A stretch of DNA of 64,000 nt from Micromonospora solifontis (GCF_003725545.1 NZ_RJLN01000002.1:62001-126000); one strand, 5' to 3'. Positions 17,820 to 28,610 are shown, counted from the first letter of the stretch. Notes: generated by a model not told the origin, from the letters alone. Translations and numbers: made by a program.

Positions 17820-19553
17820 TCAGAGGGTTTGGACGGTGGCGATGCGTTCTTCGAGTTGCTCGATGGTGGCCTGGGCGCTGGGGGGGCCGCCGCAGAGGCG
17901 GCGCAGCTCGGCGTGGATCTTGCCGTGCGGCTGGCCGGTCCGGTGGTGTCGGGCGGCCACCAGGGCGTTCAGCTGCCGCCGCAGGGCCACCCGGCGCTGG
18001 GCGGCACTCATCGGTGGGGGCGCCGCCGCCGAGGGCTCAGCGGCCGGCTCAGCGGCCCGCTGGGCGGCCCGGCGCTTCTGCGCGGCGAGTTGCTCGGCCT
18101 GCCGCTTGGTGAGCAGCAGCGAGACCTGGTCGGCGGTGAGCAGCCCGGGCAGCCCCAGGTATTCCTCCTCCTCCGGGGTGCCGGCCTGGGCGGCGGTGCC
18201 GAAGGACGCGCCGTCGAAGATCACCTGATCCAGCTCGGCGGTCGCGGAGAGCGCGGCGAAGCGCTTCTCCAGCTCCCCGCTGGCCTGGTCGCCCCGCTGG
18301 GCGCGCTCCAACAGGTCGTCGTCGAAGCCGTCGGAGTCCTTCGGCTTGCCGAGCACGTGGTCCCGCTCGGCCTCCATCTCGCTGGCCAGCCCGAGCAGGT
18401 GCGGCACGCTGGGTAGGAAGACCGAGGCGGTCTCCCCGGGGCGCCGGGCCCGGACGAACCGCCCGATGGCCTGGGCGAAGTAGAGCGGGGTGCTGGCGCT
18501 GGTCGCGTACACCCCGACGGCCAGGCGGGGGATGTCGACGCCCTCGGACACCATCCGCACCGCGACCAGCCAGCGCTGCTCGGACGCCGCGAACGTCGCG
18601 ATCCGCGCGGAGGCGCCCTGGTCGTCGGAGAGCACCACGGCGGCCTTCTCGCCGGTCACCTGCTCGAGCAGCTTCGCGTACGCGCGGGCGACCTGCTGGT
18701 CGCTGGCGATCACCAGGCCGCCGGCGTCGGGCATGCCGTTGCCGCGCAGCACGGTCAGCCGGGCGTCGGCGGCCCGCAGCACCTGCGGCATCCAGTCGCC
18801 GGCCGGGTCCAGCGCGGTACGCCAGGCCTGCGCGATCAGGTCCTGGGTCATCGGCTCGCCGAGCCGCGCCGCCAGCTCCTCCCCCGCGTTGGTGCGCCAC
18901 CGGGTCTCCCCCGAGTACGCCAGGAAGAGCACCGGCCGGACTACGCCCTCGCGCAGCGCGTCGGAGTAGCCGTAGACGGAGTCGGCGCGGGAGCGGAGCA
19001 GCCCGTCCCCGCCCCGCTCGTAGCTGACGAACGGGATCGGGTTGTCGTCGGAGCGGAACGGCGTGCCGGTGAGCATCAGCCGGCGCACCGCCGGCTCGAA
19101 GGCCGCCTTCACGCCGTCGCCCCAGGTACGCGAGTCGCCGGCGTGGTGGATCTCGTCGAGGATGACCAGGGTCCGCCGGGTCATGGTGCGCCGCCGGTGC
19201 ACCTGCGGAGCCATGCCGACCTGCGCGTACGTGACGACGGCGCCGTGGAAGTCGGCGGCCGAGTGCAGGTCGGCGTTGCGGAACGCGGCGTCGAGCTGGA
19301 TGCCGACCCGGGCCGCGGACTCCGCCCACTGGGTCTTCAGGTGCTCGGTCGGGGCGACCACGGTGACCGCCTCGACGGTGCCGTCGTTCAACAGCTCGGC
19401 GGCGATCCGCAGGGCGAAGGTGGTCTTACCGGCGCCGGGCGTGGCGACCGCCGTGAAGTCCTCGGTACGGCGACGCAGGTACTCCACCATCGCCTTGCGT
19501 TGCCAGGCCCGCAGGGGCGGGAACGTGTCGAGCGCCGGCAACCGCGGTGCCAC
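17820..19553 (-). CDS. SF2 DEAD/DEAH-box helicase
   Basis: 577 residues. Walker A ATPGAGKTTFALRIA, DEIHH (motif II, DEAH-like), LTGTPFRSD (motif III-like), and motif VI AIGRFVRARRPGE are all present, in the order of an XPB/UvrB-like or type III restriction-like SF2 helicase. The last 150 residues are Ala/Arg-rich and coiled (KRQAEQLAAQKRRAAQRA). Substrate unknown; widely conserved in actinobacteria. GTG 19553 (VAPRLPALDTFPPLRAWQ) is chosen because GGAGAGGAG precedes it by six bases; GTG 19577 is possible. A G-quadruplex tract abuts its 3' end. Confidence 0.9.
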   Translation of the reverse strand: MAPRLPALDTFPPLRAWQRKAMVEYLRRRTEDFTAVATPGAGKTTFALRIAAELLNDGTVEAVTVVAPTEHLKTQWAESAARVGIQLDAAFRNADLHSAADFHGAVVTYAQVGMAPQVHRRRTMTRRTLVILDEIHHAGDSRTWGDGVKAAFEPAVRRLMLTGTPFRSDDNPIPFVSYERGGDGLLRSRADSVYGYSDALREGVVRPVLFLAYSGETRWRTNAGEELAARLGEPMTQDLIAQAWRTALDPAGDWMPQVLRAADARLTVLRGNGMPDAGGLVIASDQQVARAYAKLLEQVTGEKAAVVLSDDQGASARIATFAASEQRWLVAVRMVSEGVDIPRLAVGVYATSASTPLYFAQAIGRFVRARRPGETASVFLPSVPHLLGLASEMEAERDHVLGKPKDSDGFDDDLLERAQRGDQASGELEKRFAALSATAELDQVIFDGASFGTAAQAGTPEEEEYLGLPGLLTADQVSLLLTKRQAEQLAAQKRRAAQRAAEPAAEPSAAAPPPMSAAQRRVALRRQLNALVAARHHRTGQPHGKIHAELRRLCGGPPSAQATIEQLEERIATVQTL

Positions 19554-19731
19554 GGGTAGCTCCTCTCCGCTCCACACGGCGAGCCCCGCGCAGCCGGGGG
19601 CCACGGGTGTCGCCGCCCATGAAAACGCCCTCGCGCATCCGGTGCCGCGAAGGCCGACTCAGCATAACCAGCGGGGGCACTTCTCCCCACTCGACGCCAC
19701 GCTGGTCACATCCGCGCGGCCCGGCGCGGGG

Positions 19732-20382
19732 TCAGCCCTGCGGGCCCCGGGTGCCGGTGCGCGGTGGGCGCAGCGCGGCGACCGGGGCCGACCACCGGCG
19801 GCGCAGCGACACCAGGCGCAGCGCGAAGACGAAGACCGCGGCGCAGGTCAACGGCGCCGCCTTCGCCTGCCCGTACGCCGAGAGCAGGGCCACCACGACC
19901 GACCCGGCGAGCGCGGCCAGGGCGTAGATCTCCCGGCGCAGCACCACCGGGATCTCGCCGGTGAGCAGGTCCCGCCCCAGGCCGCCGCCGATCGCGGTGA
20001 GCATGCCGATCATGCAGGCCCCGACGGCCGGCACGTGCGCGTCGAGCGCCTTGAGCGTGCCGGTGACGGTGAACAGGGCGAGGCCGGCCGCGTCGAGCAC
20101 CAGCACGGTGGTGCGCAACCGGGCGAGCTGGGGGTGCAGCCAGAAGACGGCGGCGGCGGTGACCGCCGCGGTCACCGCGTACCGCCAGTCGGCGAAGGCC
20201 AGTGGGGGGACCTCGTCGATGACCAGGTCCCGGAAGATGCCGCCGCCGAGGGCGGCGACGACGCCGACGAAGATCACCCCGAACAGGTCGAGCCGTTTCG
20301 CCACCGCCGCGGAGGCACCGGAGGCGGCGAAGACCGCGACGCCGGTGAGGTCGGCGAAGAGCAGGGCGGTGGAGGTGGTCAC
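19732..20382 (-). CDS. TRIC-type cation channel family protein (UPF0126)
   Basis: 216 residues with seven hydrophobic helices. Two inverted halves each carry the family signature: LGGGIFRDLVIDEVP and IGGGLGRDLLTGEIP. The GGGxxRD kinks line the pore in bacterial TRIC trimers, which conduct potassium or sodium. GTG 20382 gives the standard N-terminus. The basic C-terminal tail (RLVSLRRRWSAPV) is cytoplasmic. Adjacent to the DUF3039 gene on the same strand. Confidence 0.9.
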   Translation of the reverse strand: MTTSTALLFADLTGVAVFAASGASAAVAKRLDLFGVIFVGVVAALGGGIFRDLVIDEVPPLAFADWRYAVTAAVTAAAVFWLHPQLARLRTTVLVLDAAGLALFTVTGTLKALDAHVPAVGACMIGMLTAIGGGLGRDLLTGEIPVVLRREIYALAALAGSVVVALLSAYGQAKAAPLTCAAVFVFALRLVSLRRRWSAPVAALRPPRTGTRGPQG

Positions 20383-20422
20383 CGCCGCAGGCTACGTGGG
20401 CGCCCGGCGCGGCCGCCCAGGA

Positions 20423-20641
20423 TCACTCGGCGTACGAGTCGTAGATCTCCTTGCACTTCGGGCAGACCGGCGAACCCGGCTTGGCCGCCTTGGTCACCGG
20501 GAACGTCTCGCCGCAGAGCGCCACCACGAAGGTGCCCATGACGGCACTCTCGGCGATCTTCTCCTTGCGGACGTAGTGGAACATCTCGGGGCCGGTGTCG
20601 GCGTCCTTCAGCTCCGGACGCTCGAGAACCTCTGTGCTCAC
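20423..20641 (-). CDS. DUF3039 protein
   Basis: 72 residues. It contains [16 protein letters not shown], then [14 protein letters not shown] and [15 protein letters not shown]; the single Cys followed by CPKC suggests a small zinc site. The actinobacterial family DUF3039 has no known function. GTG 20641 is supported by GGAGGTGTAGAC just upstream. Divergent from psuG with about 90 bases between start codons. Confidence 0.9.
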   Translation of the reverse strand: MSTEVLERPELKDADTGPEMFHYVRKEKIAESAVMGTFVVALCGETFPVTKAAKPGSPVCPKCKEIYDSYAE

Positions 20642-20716
20642 GTCTACACCTCCAACTGAACAGTTTGGCAGGTCGATCCGGGGTGGTCCACCGCAGGTCG
20701 GCCGGTGGGCGGCCCG

Positions 20717-20722
20717 TACCGT
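20717..20722 (+). promoter_or_regulatory. Candidate -10 (TACCGT) of psuG
   Basis: TACCGT ends seven bases before the GTG start of psuG and no Shine-Dalgarno is present, suggesting a leaderless transcript. Confidence 0.45.
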
Positions 20723-20729
20723 AACGGAA

Positions 20730-21659
20730 GTGACCAACTTTCACATCAGTTACGGCACCGAGGTGGCCGACGCCCTGCGTGACGGGCGTCCCGTCGTGGC
20801 CCTGGAGAGCACCATCGTCTCGCACGGCCTTCCGCGACCGGACAATCTGCTGGTCGCGCGGCAGATCGAGCAGGCGGTCCGGGACGCGGGCGCGGTCCCG
20901 GCCACCATCGGCATGGTCGCCGGCGAGCTGATCGTGGGGCTGGACGACGCCCAGCTGACCCGGCTGGCCACCGTCGACGGGGTGAGCAAGCTCTCCGTAC
21001 GCGATCTCGCGGTGGCGGCGGCGACCGGCGCGGACGGCGCCACCACGGTGGCGGCGACCAGCGCGGTGGCCGCGGCGGCCGGGATCGGCGTCTTCGCCAC
21101 CGGCGGGCTGGGCGGGGTGCACCGGGAGGCGGCGCAGACCTTCGACGAGTCGGCCGACCTGGTCACCCTGGCCCGGACCCCGATCGCGGTGGTCTGCGCC
21201 GGGGTCAAGTCGATCCTCGACGTGGGCGCCACCCTGGAACGGCTGGAGACCCTCGGGGTGAGCGTGGTCGGCTACCGCACCCGCCGCTTCCCCGGCTTCT
21301 ACCTGACCGACGCCGGGTTCGACCTGGACTGGTCGGTGGAGTCGCCGGAGCAGGTCGCCGACGTTCTGCTGGCCCGCGAGGCGCAGGGCGTGCACCACGG
21401 CGGCCTGATCGTGGCCAACCCGCTGCCGGCCGACGAACAGCTCGACCCGGCGCTGCACGACCGCACCCTGGCCGACGGGCTGGCCCTGCTGGCCCGGGAC
21501 GGGGTCACCGGCAAGGCGGTCACCCCGTTCCTGCTGGCCCACTTCCACTCGGCCACCGAGGGTGCCAGCCTGGCGGTGAACGTCCGGATCATCCTGCGCA
21601 ACGCCGACCTGGCCGCGCGGATCGCGGTCGCCGCGGCGACCCGGCGTACCGCGGCATGA
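20730..21659 (+). CDS. psuG: Pseudouridine-5'-phosphate glycosidase
   Basis: 309 residues. PsuG reversibly cleaves pseudouridine 5'-phosphate to uracil and ribose 5-phosphate. Signature segments: [33 protein letters not shown], the KLSVRDLA lysine region, [13 protein letters not shown] and the C-terminal [13 protein letters not shown] 20730 appears leaderless. The kinase that makes its substrate is encoded 64 bases downstream, so the pair makes up the full pathway from pseudouridine, probably from RNA turnover. Confidence 0.95.
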   Translation: MTNFHISYGTEVADALRDGRPVVALESTIVSHGLPRPDNLLVARQIEQAVRDAGAVPATIGMVAGELIVGLDDAQLTRLATVDGVSKLSVRDLAVAAATGADGATTVAATSAVAAAAGIGVFATGGLGGVHREAAQTFDESADLVTLARTPIAVVCAGVKSILDVGATLERLETLGVSVVGYRTRRFPGFYLTDAGFDLDWSVESPEQVADVLLAREAQGVHHGGLIVANPLPADEQLDPALHDRTLADGLALLARDGVTGKAVTPFLLAHFHSATEGASLAVNVRIILRNADLAARIAVAAATRRTAA

Positions 21660-21723
21660 GCGAGCGTCAGCGGTGCGACGTCGGGGTGCCCCGGGCCCGC
21701 GCCGAGCGAAGCGAGGTGACGGC

Positions 21724-22617
21724 ATGAGTTCCGGGATCGTGGTGGTCGGCGACGTGATCACCGACGTGGTCGCGATGCTGTCCGGGCCGCTGGCCACCGG
21801 CTCGGACACCGCCGCCGGGATCCGGTTCAGCGGCGGCGGCCAGGCGGCCAACACGGCGGCCTGGCTCGCCGCCCAGGGCGCGGAGGTCACCCTGGTCGCC
21901 GCAATCGGCGACGACGAGACGGGTCGCGAGCGGGTCGCCGAGCTGGAGCGGGTCGGGGTGACCTGCGCGGTGGAGCGGCACGAGGGCTACCCGACCGGCA
22001 CCGTGATCGTGCTCGCTCACGGCGGCGAGCGGACGATGATCAGCCAGCGCGGGGCGAACCTGCGGCTGACCGCCGCTCAGGTCGACCGGGCCCTGGCGGC
22101 GGCGCCCGACGCCGGGCACCTGCACCTGTCCGCGTACACCCTGCTGGACGCCGGGTCGCGCGGCGCGGGCCAGCGCGCGCTGGCCGTGGCGCGCGAGCGC
22201 GGGCTGACCACCAGCGTCGACGCGGCCTCCGCGGCCCCGCTGCGGCGGGTCGGCGCGGCGGCCTTCCTGTCCTGGGTACGCGACGTCGACCTGCTGCTGG
22301 TCAACACGGACGAGGCGACGGTGCTGGCCGGCGGCCTGGACCCGGCGGCGCAGGCGCGGGCGTTGACCGCGGCGGCCCGCCGGGTGGTGGTCAAGCGGGG
22401 CGCGGCCGGCGCGGTCTGGGTGGACCGGAACGGGACGGTCGAGACGGCCCCGGCGCGCGGGGTGCCGGTGGTCGACGTCACCGGGGCGGGCGACGCCTTC
22501 GCGGCCGGCCTGCTCACCGCCTGGCTCGCCGGCGCGGACTCGCGGGCGGCGCTGTCCCGGGCCGGCGACCTCGGCGCGCTCGCGGTCTCGTCGGTGGGCG
22601 CCCGGCCGGCCTCCTGA
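21724..22617 (+). CDS. psuK: PfkB-family kinase, probable pseudouridine kinase
   Basis: 297 residues. PfkB/ribokinase fold: FSGGGQAANTAAWLA near residue 40 and the anion-hole/catalytic VVDVTGAGDAFAAGLL near residue 255 with the catalytic Asp. Placement after psuG supports pseudouridine as substrate, though other nucleosides or sugars are possible. ATG 21724 uses a GAGGTGA ribosome-binding site that comes from a GAGCGAAGCGAGGTGAC stretch related to the SERSER repeat. The intergenic 64 bases also contain GAGCGAGCG. Confidence 0.88.
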   Translation: MSSGIVVVGDVITDVVAMLSGPLATGSDTAAGIRFSGGGQAANTAAWLAAQGAEVTLVAAIGDDETGRERVAELERVGVTCAVERHEGYPTGTVIVLAHGGERTMISQRGANLRLTAAQVDRALAAAPDAGHLHLSAYTLLDAGSRGAGQRALAVARERGLTTSVDAASAAPLRRVGAAAFLSWVRDVDLLLVNTDEATVLAGGLDPAAQARALTAAARRVVVKRGAAGAVWVDRNGTVETAPARGVPVVDVTGAGDAFAAGLLTAWLAGADSRAALSRAGDLGALAVSSVGARPAS

Positions 22618-22623
22618 GCCGGC

Positions 22624-22659
22624 CCGGTCCGGGCCCGGCGTCGGGCCGGCCCGGACCGG
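22624..22659. terminator. Bidirectional hairpin terminator
   Basis: A 12-bp perfect stem (CCGGTCCGGGCC, 22624-22635, with 22648-22659) between convergent psuK and DUF3099. The 3' arm abuts the DUF3099 stop codon. Confidence 0.7.
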
Positions 22660-23019
22660 TCAGGGCTCCGCGTCGATGACCTTGTGCGGGGGCTCCTCGG
22701 CGGCGAGCGCCATCGGCGGGGTGTCGTCGCGGTGGCGCGGGTGCAGCTTGTTGGCCAGCCGATGCTCCTCCTTGGGCGGCCGGTCGTTGGCCAGCAGCAC
22801 CGCCAGCCACGGGATGAGCACCATCCCGAGGCCGAGGAGCGGCAGCCAGAGCCACAGCAGCGGGGCCTTCACGCCGACCAGGATCGCTCCGACCACCAGG
22901 CACGCGACCCGGATGCCCATCATCAGCACGTACCGCTTCTGCCGGCTGTTGAGCTGGTCGTCCTGGCTGCGTGAGGCGTCGGTGATCAGGATCGGCTGGT
23001 ACGCCTGACGCTTCACCAT
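22660..23019 (-). CDS. DUF3099 membrane protein
   Basis: 119 residues. Begins KRQAYQPILITDASRSQDDQLNSRQKRY, the conserved cytoplasmic signature, then two transmembrane helices (MMGIRVACLVVGAILVGV and LLWLWLPLLGLGMVLIPWLAVLLAN) and a charged tail. Actinobacterial family of unknown function. ATG 23019 has GAGGAGG directly upstream. Confidence 0.92.
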   Translation of the reverse strand: MVKRQAYQPILITDASRSQDDQLNSRQKRYVLMMGIRVACLVVGAILVGVKAPLLWLWLPLLGLGMVLIPWLAVLLANDRPPKEEHRLANKLHPRHRDDTPPMALAAEEPPHKVIDAEP

Positions 23020-23110
23020 GGACCTCCTCGAGGGGATTACGCCCCATCCTGTCACCCGGGACGGTTGATCGGCGAAAATCGTGACAAGGCGGAGCGTGTT
23101 ACGTGCGTGG

Positions 23111-23116
23111 TACGCT
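23111..23116 (+). promoter_or_regulatory. Candidate -10 (TACGCT) of the toxin-antitoxin-like pair
   Basis: TACGCT ends six bases before the GTG start at 23123; no Shine-Dalgarno. It overlaps an imperfect inverted repeat (GCGTGTTACGTGCGTGGTACGC, roughly 23093-23115), which would suit autoregulation. Confidence 0.45.
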
Positions 23117-23122
23117 CTGCCC

Positions 23123-23434
23123 GTGGGCAACCGGTTCAGCTTCACGGACGAGGCGCTGGCGAACCTACGGGTCTACGACGTCACGCCCGGGGAAGTCTGG
23201 GAGGCCCTGCACAGCACCCGACGGGTCATCCGGCACCTCGGGGACGACGTCATGGTGGTCTACGCGACCGACCACCGGGGGCGGCGCCTCGCCGTGCTGC
23301 TGGCCGAGGCCGACGGCACCGACAACGACTGGGACATCCTCTCCGCCCGCGAACTGAGCGACGTCGAGGCGAAGCGCTACGACGAGGCCGTGCGGAGATC
23401 GCGCCGACGAGGAGGCGGTCACGATGCACCGTAA
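23123..23434 (+). CDS. Small BrnT-like putative toxin
   Basis: 103 residues, not a confident match to a named family. The N-terminus FSFTDEALANLRVYDVTPGEVWEAL and the middle RHLGDDVMVVYATDHRGRRLAVLLAE are followed by DWDILSARELSDVEAKRYDEAV. That ending resembles the IISARKxxxxERxxYE close of BrnT-type RNase toxins, and the size fits. The gene following it, overlapping by 11 bases, encodes a ribbon-helix-helix protein, the expected BrnA-like antitoxin order (toxin first). Leaderless GTG start at 23123. The toxin call rests on size, order and a short motif. Confidence 0.6.
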   Translation: MGNRFSFTDEALANLRVYDVTPGEVWEALHSTRRVIRHLGDDVMVVYATDHRGRRLAVLLAEADGTDNDWDILSARELSDVEAKRYDEAVRRSRRRGGGHDAP

Positions 23435-23735
23435 CGAGGCGACCAAGCGGTTCCACGACGGCGGCGACGCGCTCGCCGACCTGATCGACGAGACGCCGGC
23501 GACGGAACTGCCGACGCCCGACACCGACGTGCCGATGGTCAGCCGCTCGGTACGCCTGCCGCTGGAGACCTACGAACGGGTCCGGGCGGCCGCCGAGGCG
23601 CGCGGCATCGGGGTGACCACGCTGATGCGCCAGTGGATCGAGGCCGGCCTGGCCGACCTGGACGAGTCCGCCACGGTCTCCCTCGCCGACGTGCGCCGGG
23701 CCCTCGCCGCGCTGTCCCGCCCCACCGCCGCCTGA
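23424..23735 (+). CDS. Ribbon-helix-helix protein, putative antitoxin
   Basis: 103 residues. The first 40 residues are acidic and likely bind the partner. From about residue 38, PMVSRSVRLPLETYERVRAAAEARGIGVTTLMRQWIEAGL is read as a CopG-type ribbon-helix-helix (described here in two overlapping parts: strand VSRSVRLPLE, then helices). ATG 23424 has AGGAGGCGG upstream and overlaps the preceding gene by 11 bases. It is the likely antitoxin and autorepressor of the operon. It ends four bases before the convergent LtrA gene stop. Confidence 0.75.
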   Translation: MHRNEATKRFHDGGDALADLIDETPATELPTPDTDVPMVSRSVRLPLETYERVRAAAEARGIGVTTLMRQWIEAGLADLDESATVSLADVRRALAALSRPTAA

Positions 23736-23739
23736 GCGG

Positions 23740-24969
23740 TCACTCCACGTCCCCCGGGCGGCGTTCCCGCCCCAACGGCGAGGCCGGCTGCTCGGCCGGT
23801 CGGCCCCGGCTGCGCAGCGCGTCCAGCAGCGCCACCAGCGCCAGCACCCCGGCCACCCCGGACAGGGCGAGCACCGGTGCGCCCCGGGCCAGCAACGGAG
23901 CGAGCAGGACCAGCAGCAGCACGCCGAGCACGCGGGAGACCGAGACCCGGGCGAAGATCTCGTACTCGAAGCGGGCCCGGGCCGCCAGGAAGAGCGCCGG
24001 CCCGCCGACCACGAACAGCAGCCAGCCCAGCTCCCCCCGGCCGTACGGGTGCGCGATGACGAGTTCGTAGCCGACCGCCGCGGTGAGCACCCCGAGCACG
24101 ATGAACAGGTGCGTCACCGCCGCCGACGCGCCGAGCCGCCCCGGGGACCGGGCCACGCGTAACGCCACGGCGAGCAGGTCGCCGGCGCGGTGGAAGTAGA
24201 TCCGCCAGAGCAGCGCGATGGTGACGAAGGAGACGGTGAACGCCCCCGCACCCCGGCCCGAGAAGTCCTCGCCGCTGTACGTGATCCCGATCACCAGGAT
24301 CGACTCGCCAAGCGCGATGAGGAAGATCTGCTGGTAGCGCTCCGCCAGGTGCTCCCCGGTGATCAACCACCCCCGTGCCGGGGCGGCTCCGAACCGCGGC
24401 ACCGGCCAGCCGGTGAAGAGGCCGACGTAGTCGACGGTCAGCGCGAGCACCCAGAGTGGCACCCGCAGCGGATCCGGGCCCAGCGCGCCGGCCAGCCAGG
24501 GCACCGCGCTCACCGCCGCCCAGGCCGCCAGCCGCAGCGGGACCAGCCGCCGGGGATGACCGCCCAGCGCCGCCGCCACGATCAGCGGCCGGCCCAGCAT
24601 CACCGCCACGTAGGCGACCGCGAACGGAACCGCCCGCTCCTCCAGGGCCTTCGGCAGCGCCACCCCCAACATCAGGCTGCCGAACATCGAGCCGATCACG
24701 ACCAGCTGGATCACCCCGCGCTGTGGCTCGTACCGGCTGGTCACCCAGGTGGTGATCATCCAGATCAGCCAGAGCGCCAGGAAGAGCAGCAGGGTACGGC
24801 CGGTCGCGCCGACCAGCGCCCAACCGGTGGCCGGCAGGTCGTCGAGCAGCCGCTGCGAGACGCGGGTCAGCGCGAACACGAAGACCAGGTCGAAGAAGAG
24901 CTCCAGGAAGGTGGTCCGCGCGGAGCTGCTCCGCCTCCGCAGCAGGGCCGCACCGCGTTCCGCCGCCAT
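23740..24969 (-). CDS. Low temperature requirement protein A (LtrA) family membrane protein
   Basis: 409 residues with about eleven to twelve transmembrane helices. The defining N-terminal motif FLELFFDLVFVFALTRVS is present near residue 20, as are YQQIFLIALGESILVIG and WRIYFHRAG. LtrA was named from a Listeria cold-growth mutant; the biochemical role is unknown. ATG 24969 gives MAAERGAALLRRR, a positive-inside start. C-terminal tail is Arg/Pro-rich and cytoplasmic. Confidence 0.92.
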   Translation of the reverse strand: MAAERGAALLRRRSSSARTTFLELFFDLVFVFALTRVSQRLLDDLPATGWALVGATGRTLLLFLALWLIWMITTWVTSRYEPQRGVIQLVVIGSMFGSLMLGVALPKALEERAVPFAVAYVAVMLGRPLIVAAALGGHPRRLVPLRLAAWAAVSAVPWLAGALGPDPLRVPLWVLALTVDYVGLFTGWPVPRFGAAPARGWLITGEHLAERYQQIFLIALGESILVIGITYSGEDFSGRGAGAFTVSFVTIALLWRIYFHRAGDLLAVALRVARSPGRLGASAAVTHLFIVLGVLTAAVGYELVIAHPYGRGELGWLLFVVGGPALFLAARARFEYEIFARVSVSRVLGVLLLVLLAPLLARGAPVLALSGVAGVLALVALLDALRSRGRPAEQPASPLGRERRPGDVE

Positions 24970-25035
24970 CGCCGTCCCCGTCCGCCGCCGTCCTGCCACC
25001 CAACGAGACGGCGCCCGCACGAGTTGCGTCCCGGG

Positions 25036-25611
25036 TCAGCCCTTCGCGGCCTTCGCCTCGGCCTTCATCCGCTGCTTGTACTCGCGGACCCGGCGCAGCG
25101 ACTCGGGGTCGGTCACGTCGGCCACCGAGCGGTACGCGTCCGGGTCGCCGTAGCCGCCGGCCGCCTCCCGCCAGCCTTCCGGGGTGACCCCGAACCGCTT
25201 GCCGAGCAGGGCGACGAAGATCTGCGCCTTCTGCCGGCCGAAGCCGGGCAGCTCACCGACCCGGCGCAGCAGGTCGGGCCCGTCGGTCGCCTCGGACCAG
25301 AGCCGGGCCGGGTCGCCGTCGTACCGGTCGACCAGCACCTGGCACACCTCCTGCGCCCGGGCCGCCATCGCCTTGGGGAACCGGTGCAGGGCGGGCGGCT
25401 GGGCGAAGAGGGCGACGAGGGCCTCCGGGGCGTACCCGGCCAACTCCCGGGCGTCCGGCTCGTGGCCGAGCCGCTGGGCCAGTACGTACGGGGAGGAGAA
25501 GGCCTTCTCCATCGGCACCTGCTGGTCGAGCACCATGCCGAGCAGCAGCGCCAGCGGGCTGCGCCCGAGCAGCGCGTTGGCCTCCGGGTCGATGGGCAGG
25601 GAGAGCGTCAT
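25036..25611 (-). CDS. HhH-GPD-type base-excision repair family protein
   Basis: 191 residues. The helix-hairpin-helix core LPGFGRQKAQIFVALL near residue 130 resembles the HhH-GPD of DNA glycosylases, but the usual catalytic Asp region downstream is reduced, and the Lys of bifunctional enzymes is not obvious. N-terminal helices LLLGMVLDQQVPMEKAF are the conserved substrate-pocket segment (DQQ). The activity is probably DNA glycosylase-like. ATG 25611 follows an AGGATGGGGAC leader. Confidence 0.85.
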   Translation of the reverse strand: MTLSLPIDPEANALLGRSPLALLLGMVLDQQVPMEKAFSSPYVLAQRLGHEPDARELAGYAPEALVALFAQPPALHRFPKAMAARAQEVCQVLVDRYDGDPARLWSEATDGPDLLRRVGELPGFGRQKAQIFVALLGKRFGVTPEGWREAAGGYGDPDAYRSVADVTDPESLRRVREYKQRMKAEAKAAKG

Positions 25612-25670
25612 GTCCCCATCCTGCCGGTCGGCCACCGTCGACGGTGCCCGACTCCCCGTAGGACACGACC

Positions 25671-25705
25671 CGGCCCGGCGGACAGGGGTGGTGTCCACCG
25701 GGCCG
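25671..25705 (-). terminator. Hairpin terminator of the subtilase gene
   Basis: A 14-bp stem with one mismatch (CGGCCCGGCGGACA, 25671-25684, with 25692-25705) and a 7-base loop, starting 16 bases past the protease stop codon. Confidence 0.65.
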
Positions 25706-25720
25706 GGGCGGCGGGGTCGG

Positions 25721-26941
<1,221 letters not shown>

Positions 26942-27125
26942 CGTCTGGCTCCCTACCGGGCAGGCCGGCGCTCGTGGCCGCCGGCACACCCATCGACGAA
27001 CATTGGTGCGAATGCTAGCCAGACATCGATTGATATGAAAGAGATAGTTGCCTGTTGATACGGCCCGCGGTATGGATCTCGCGGGTGGCGGCCGGGCGGC
27101 GGGCCCGGCGAGGCAGGATGGCGAC

Positions 27126-28610
27126 GTGGACCGTCATGACATGCTGCTCTCCCCCACCGGCGTGGCCGCGCTACGGACCGCGCTGACCCGGGCGCGCTTC
27201 ACCTCGAACGGCATCGCCGACCGGCTCGGCCCGCAGGCCACCGGCGGGGTCGCCCGCAACGACTTCCGCGCCGCGCTGCGCGCGACCGCGGACGGCGACC
27301 CCCTCGCGACGCTGATCCGGGTCTTCATCTGCGACCAGACCGAACCGGAGCCGGCGGTCGCCGCCGCGCTCGCCCCGCTGACCGTCGAGGAGGCACTGGC
27401 CGGCGGGATCGTCGAGCGGCACGGCGACGGCCTGCGCGCCGGCGTCGACCTCGAACCGTACGGGGACGACTGGTGGGTCGTCGCCGACGTGCCGGCCAGC
27501 GCCCGACCGGGCCGGCCGCTGCACGCCGAGCACGTGCTGGGCATCGGCGGGGCCACCCAGACGCTGATCGGCGCGACCGTGCGCCGCCCCGTGCGGACCG
27601 CCCTGGACCTGGGCACCGGCTCCGGCGTCCAGGCCCTGCACCTGTCCACCCACGCCGACCGGGTGACCGCCACCGACGTATCGGAACGGGCGCTGCGCTT
27701 CGCCGCCACCACCGCCGCCCTCAACGGCCAGGACTGGGAACTGCTGCGCGGGGACATGGTCGCCCCGGTGGCCGGCCGCCGGTTCGACCTGGTGGTCAGC
27801 AACCCGCCCTTCGTGGTCGGCCCCGGCACCACCACGCACGTCTACCGGGACTCGGGACGGGTCGGCGACGCGATCGGAGCCGAACTGGCCGCCGCCGCCC
27901 CGCACCTGCTCACCGAGGGCGGCATGATGCAGTACCTGGCCAACTGGGTGCACGTCACCGGCGAGGACTGGGCCGAGCGGGTGACCGGCTGGTTCGCCGG
28001 CACCGGGCTGGACGCCTGGGTCATCCAGCGCGAGGTGGCCGATCCGATGGCGTACGTCAATCTCTGGCTCACCGACGTCGGGGAGACGGCCGACCCGCAG
28101 CGGATGGCGGCCTGGCTGGACTGGTTCGACGCGCACAAGGTGGAGGCGATCGGTTTCGGCATCGTCTCGCTGCGCCGCGCCGGACACGACGAGCCGGTCG
28201 TCCGGGTCGAGGACCTGCGGCAGCGGGTGGAGCCGCCGATGGGCGACCGGATCGCCGAGTGGTTCGGGCGGCAGGACTGGCTGCGCGACCGGGACACGGA
28301 CGGGCTGCTGGCCGCGCGCTACCGGGCCGCCGAGGGGCTCCAACTGCGCCAGGAGGCCACCATGGGCGACGAGGGCTGGGCGGTGGACCGGCAGGTGCTC
28401 GCCGTGCCGCGCGGGCTGCGCTGGTCGGAGGAGATCGATCCGCTCGTCCTCGCCCTGGTCGGCGGGGCGGACGGCCGGTTGCCGCTGCGCGACCAGCTCG
28501 CCCTGCTCGCCGCGGCGCACGACGTCACGCCGGACGAGCTGGCCGAGGCGGCCGGGCCGATCGTGGCGCACCTGGTCGAGCGGGGCATCATCGAGCCGGT
28601 GGCGGGCTGA
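27126..28610 (+). CDS. Class I SAM-dependent methyltransferase (HemK/RlmG-like)
   Basis: 494 residues. N-terminal about 130 residues form a helical domain ([20 protein letters not shown]), followed by a Rossmann methyltransferase with SAM motif [16 protein letters not shown] (near residue 160) and the amino-group methylating motif [12 protein letters not shown] (near 220). NPPF is typical for N-methylation of glutamine, adenine or guanine. The final 120 residues are a winged-helix-like domain. The target (release factor, rRNA, DNA) is unknown. GTG 27126 has CAGGAT six bases upstream, a possible leaderless -10. Its stop overlaps the dtd start (TGATG). Confidence 0.85.
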   Translation: MDRHDMLLSPTGVAALRTALTRARFTSNGIADRLGPQATGGVARNDFRAALRATADGDPLATLIRVFICDQTEPEPAVAAALAPLTVEEALAGGIVERHGDGLRAGVDLEPYGDDWWVVADVPASARPGRPLHAEHVLGIGGATQTLIGATVRRPVRTALDLGTGSGVQALHLSTHADRVTATDVSERALRFAATTAALNGQDWELLRGDMVAPVAGRRFDLVVSNPPFVVGPGTTTHVYRDSGRVGDAIGAELAAAAPHLLTEGGMMQYLANWVHVTGEDWAERVTGWFAGTGLDAWVIQREVADPMAYVNLWLTDVGETADPQRMAAWLDWFDAHKVEAIGFGIVSLRRAGHDEPVVRVEDLRQRVEPPMGDRIAEWFGRQDWLRDRDTDGLLAARYRAAEGLQLRQEATMGDEGWAVDRQVLAVPRGLRWSEEIDPLVLALVGGADGRLPLRDQLALLAAAHDVTPDELAEAAGPIVAHLVERGIIEPVAG

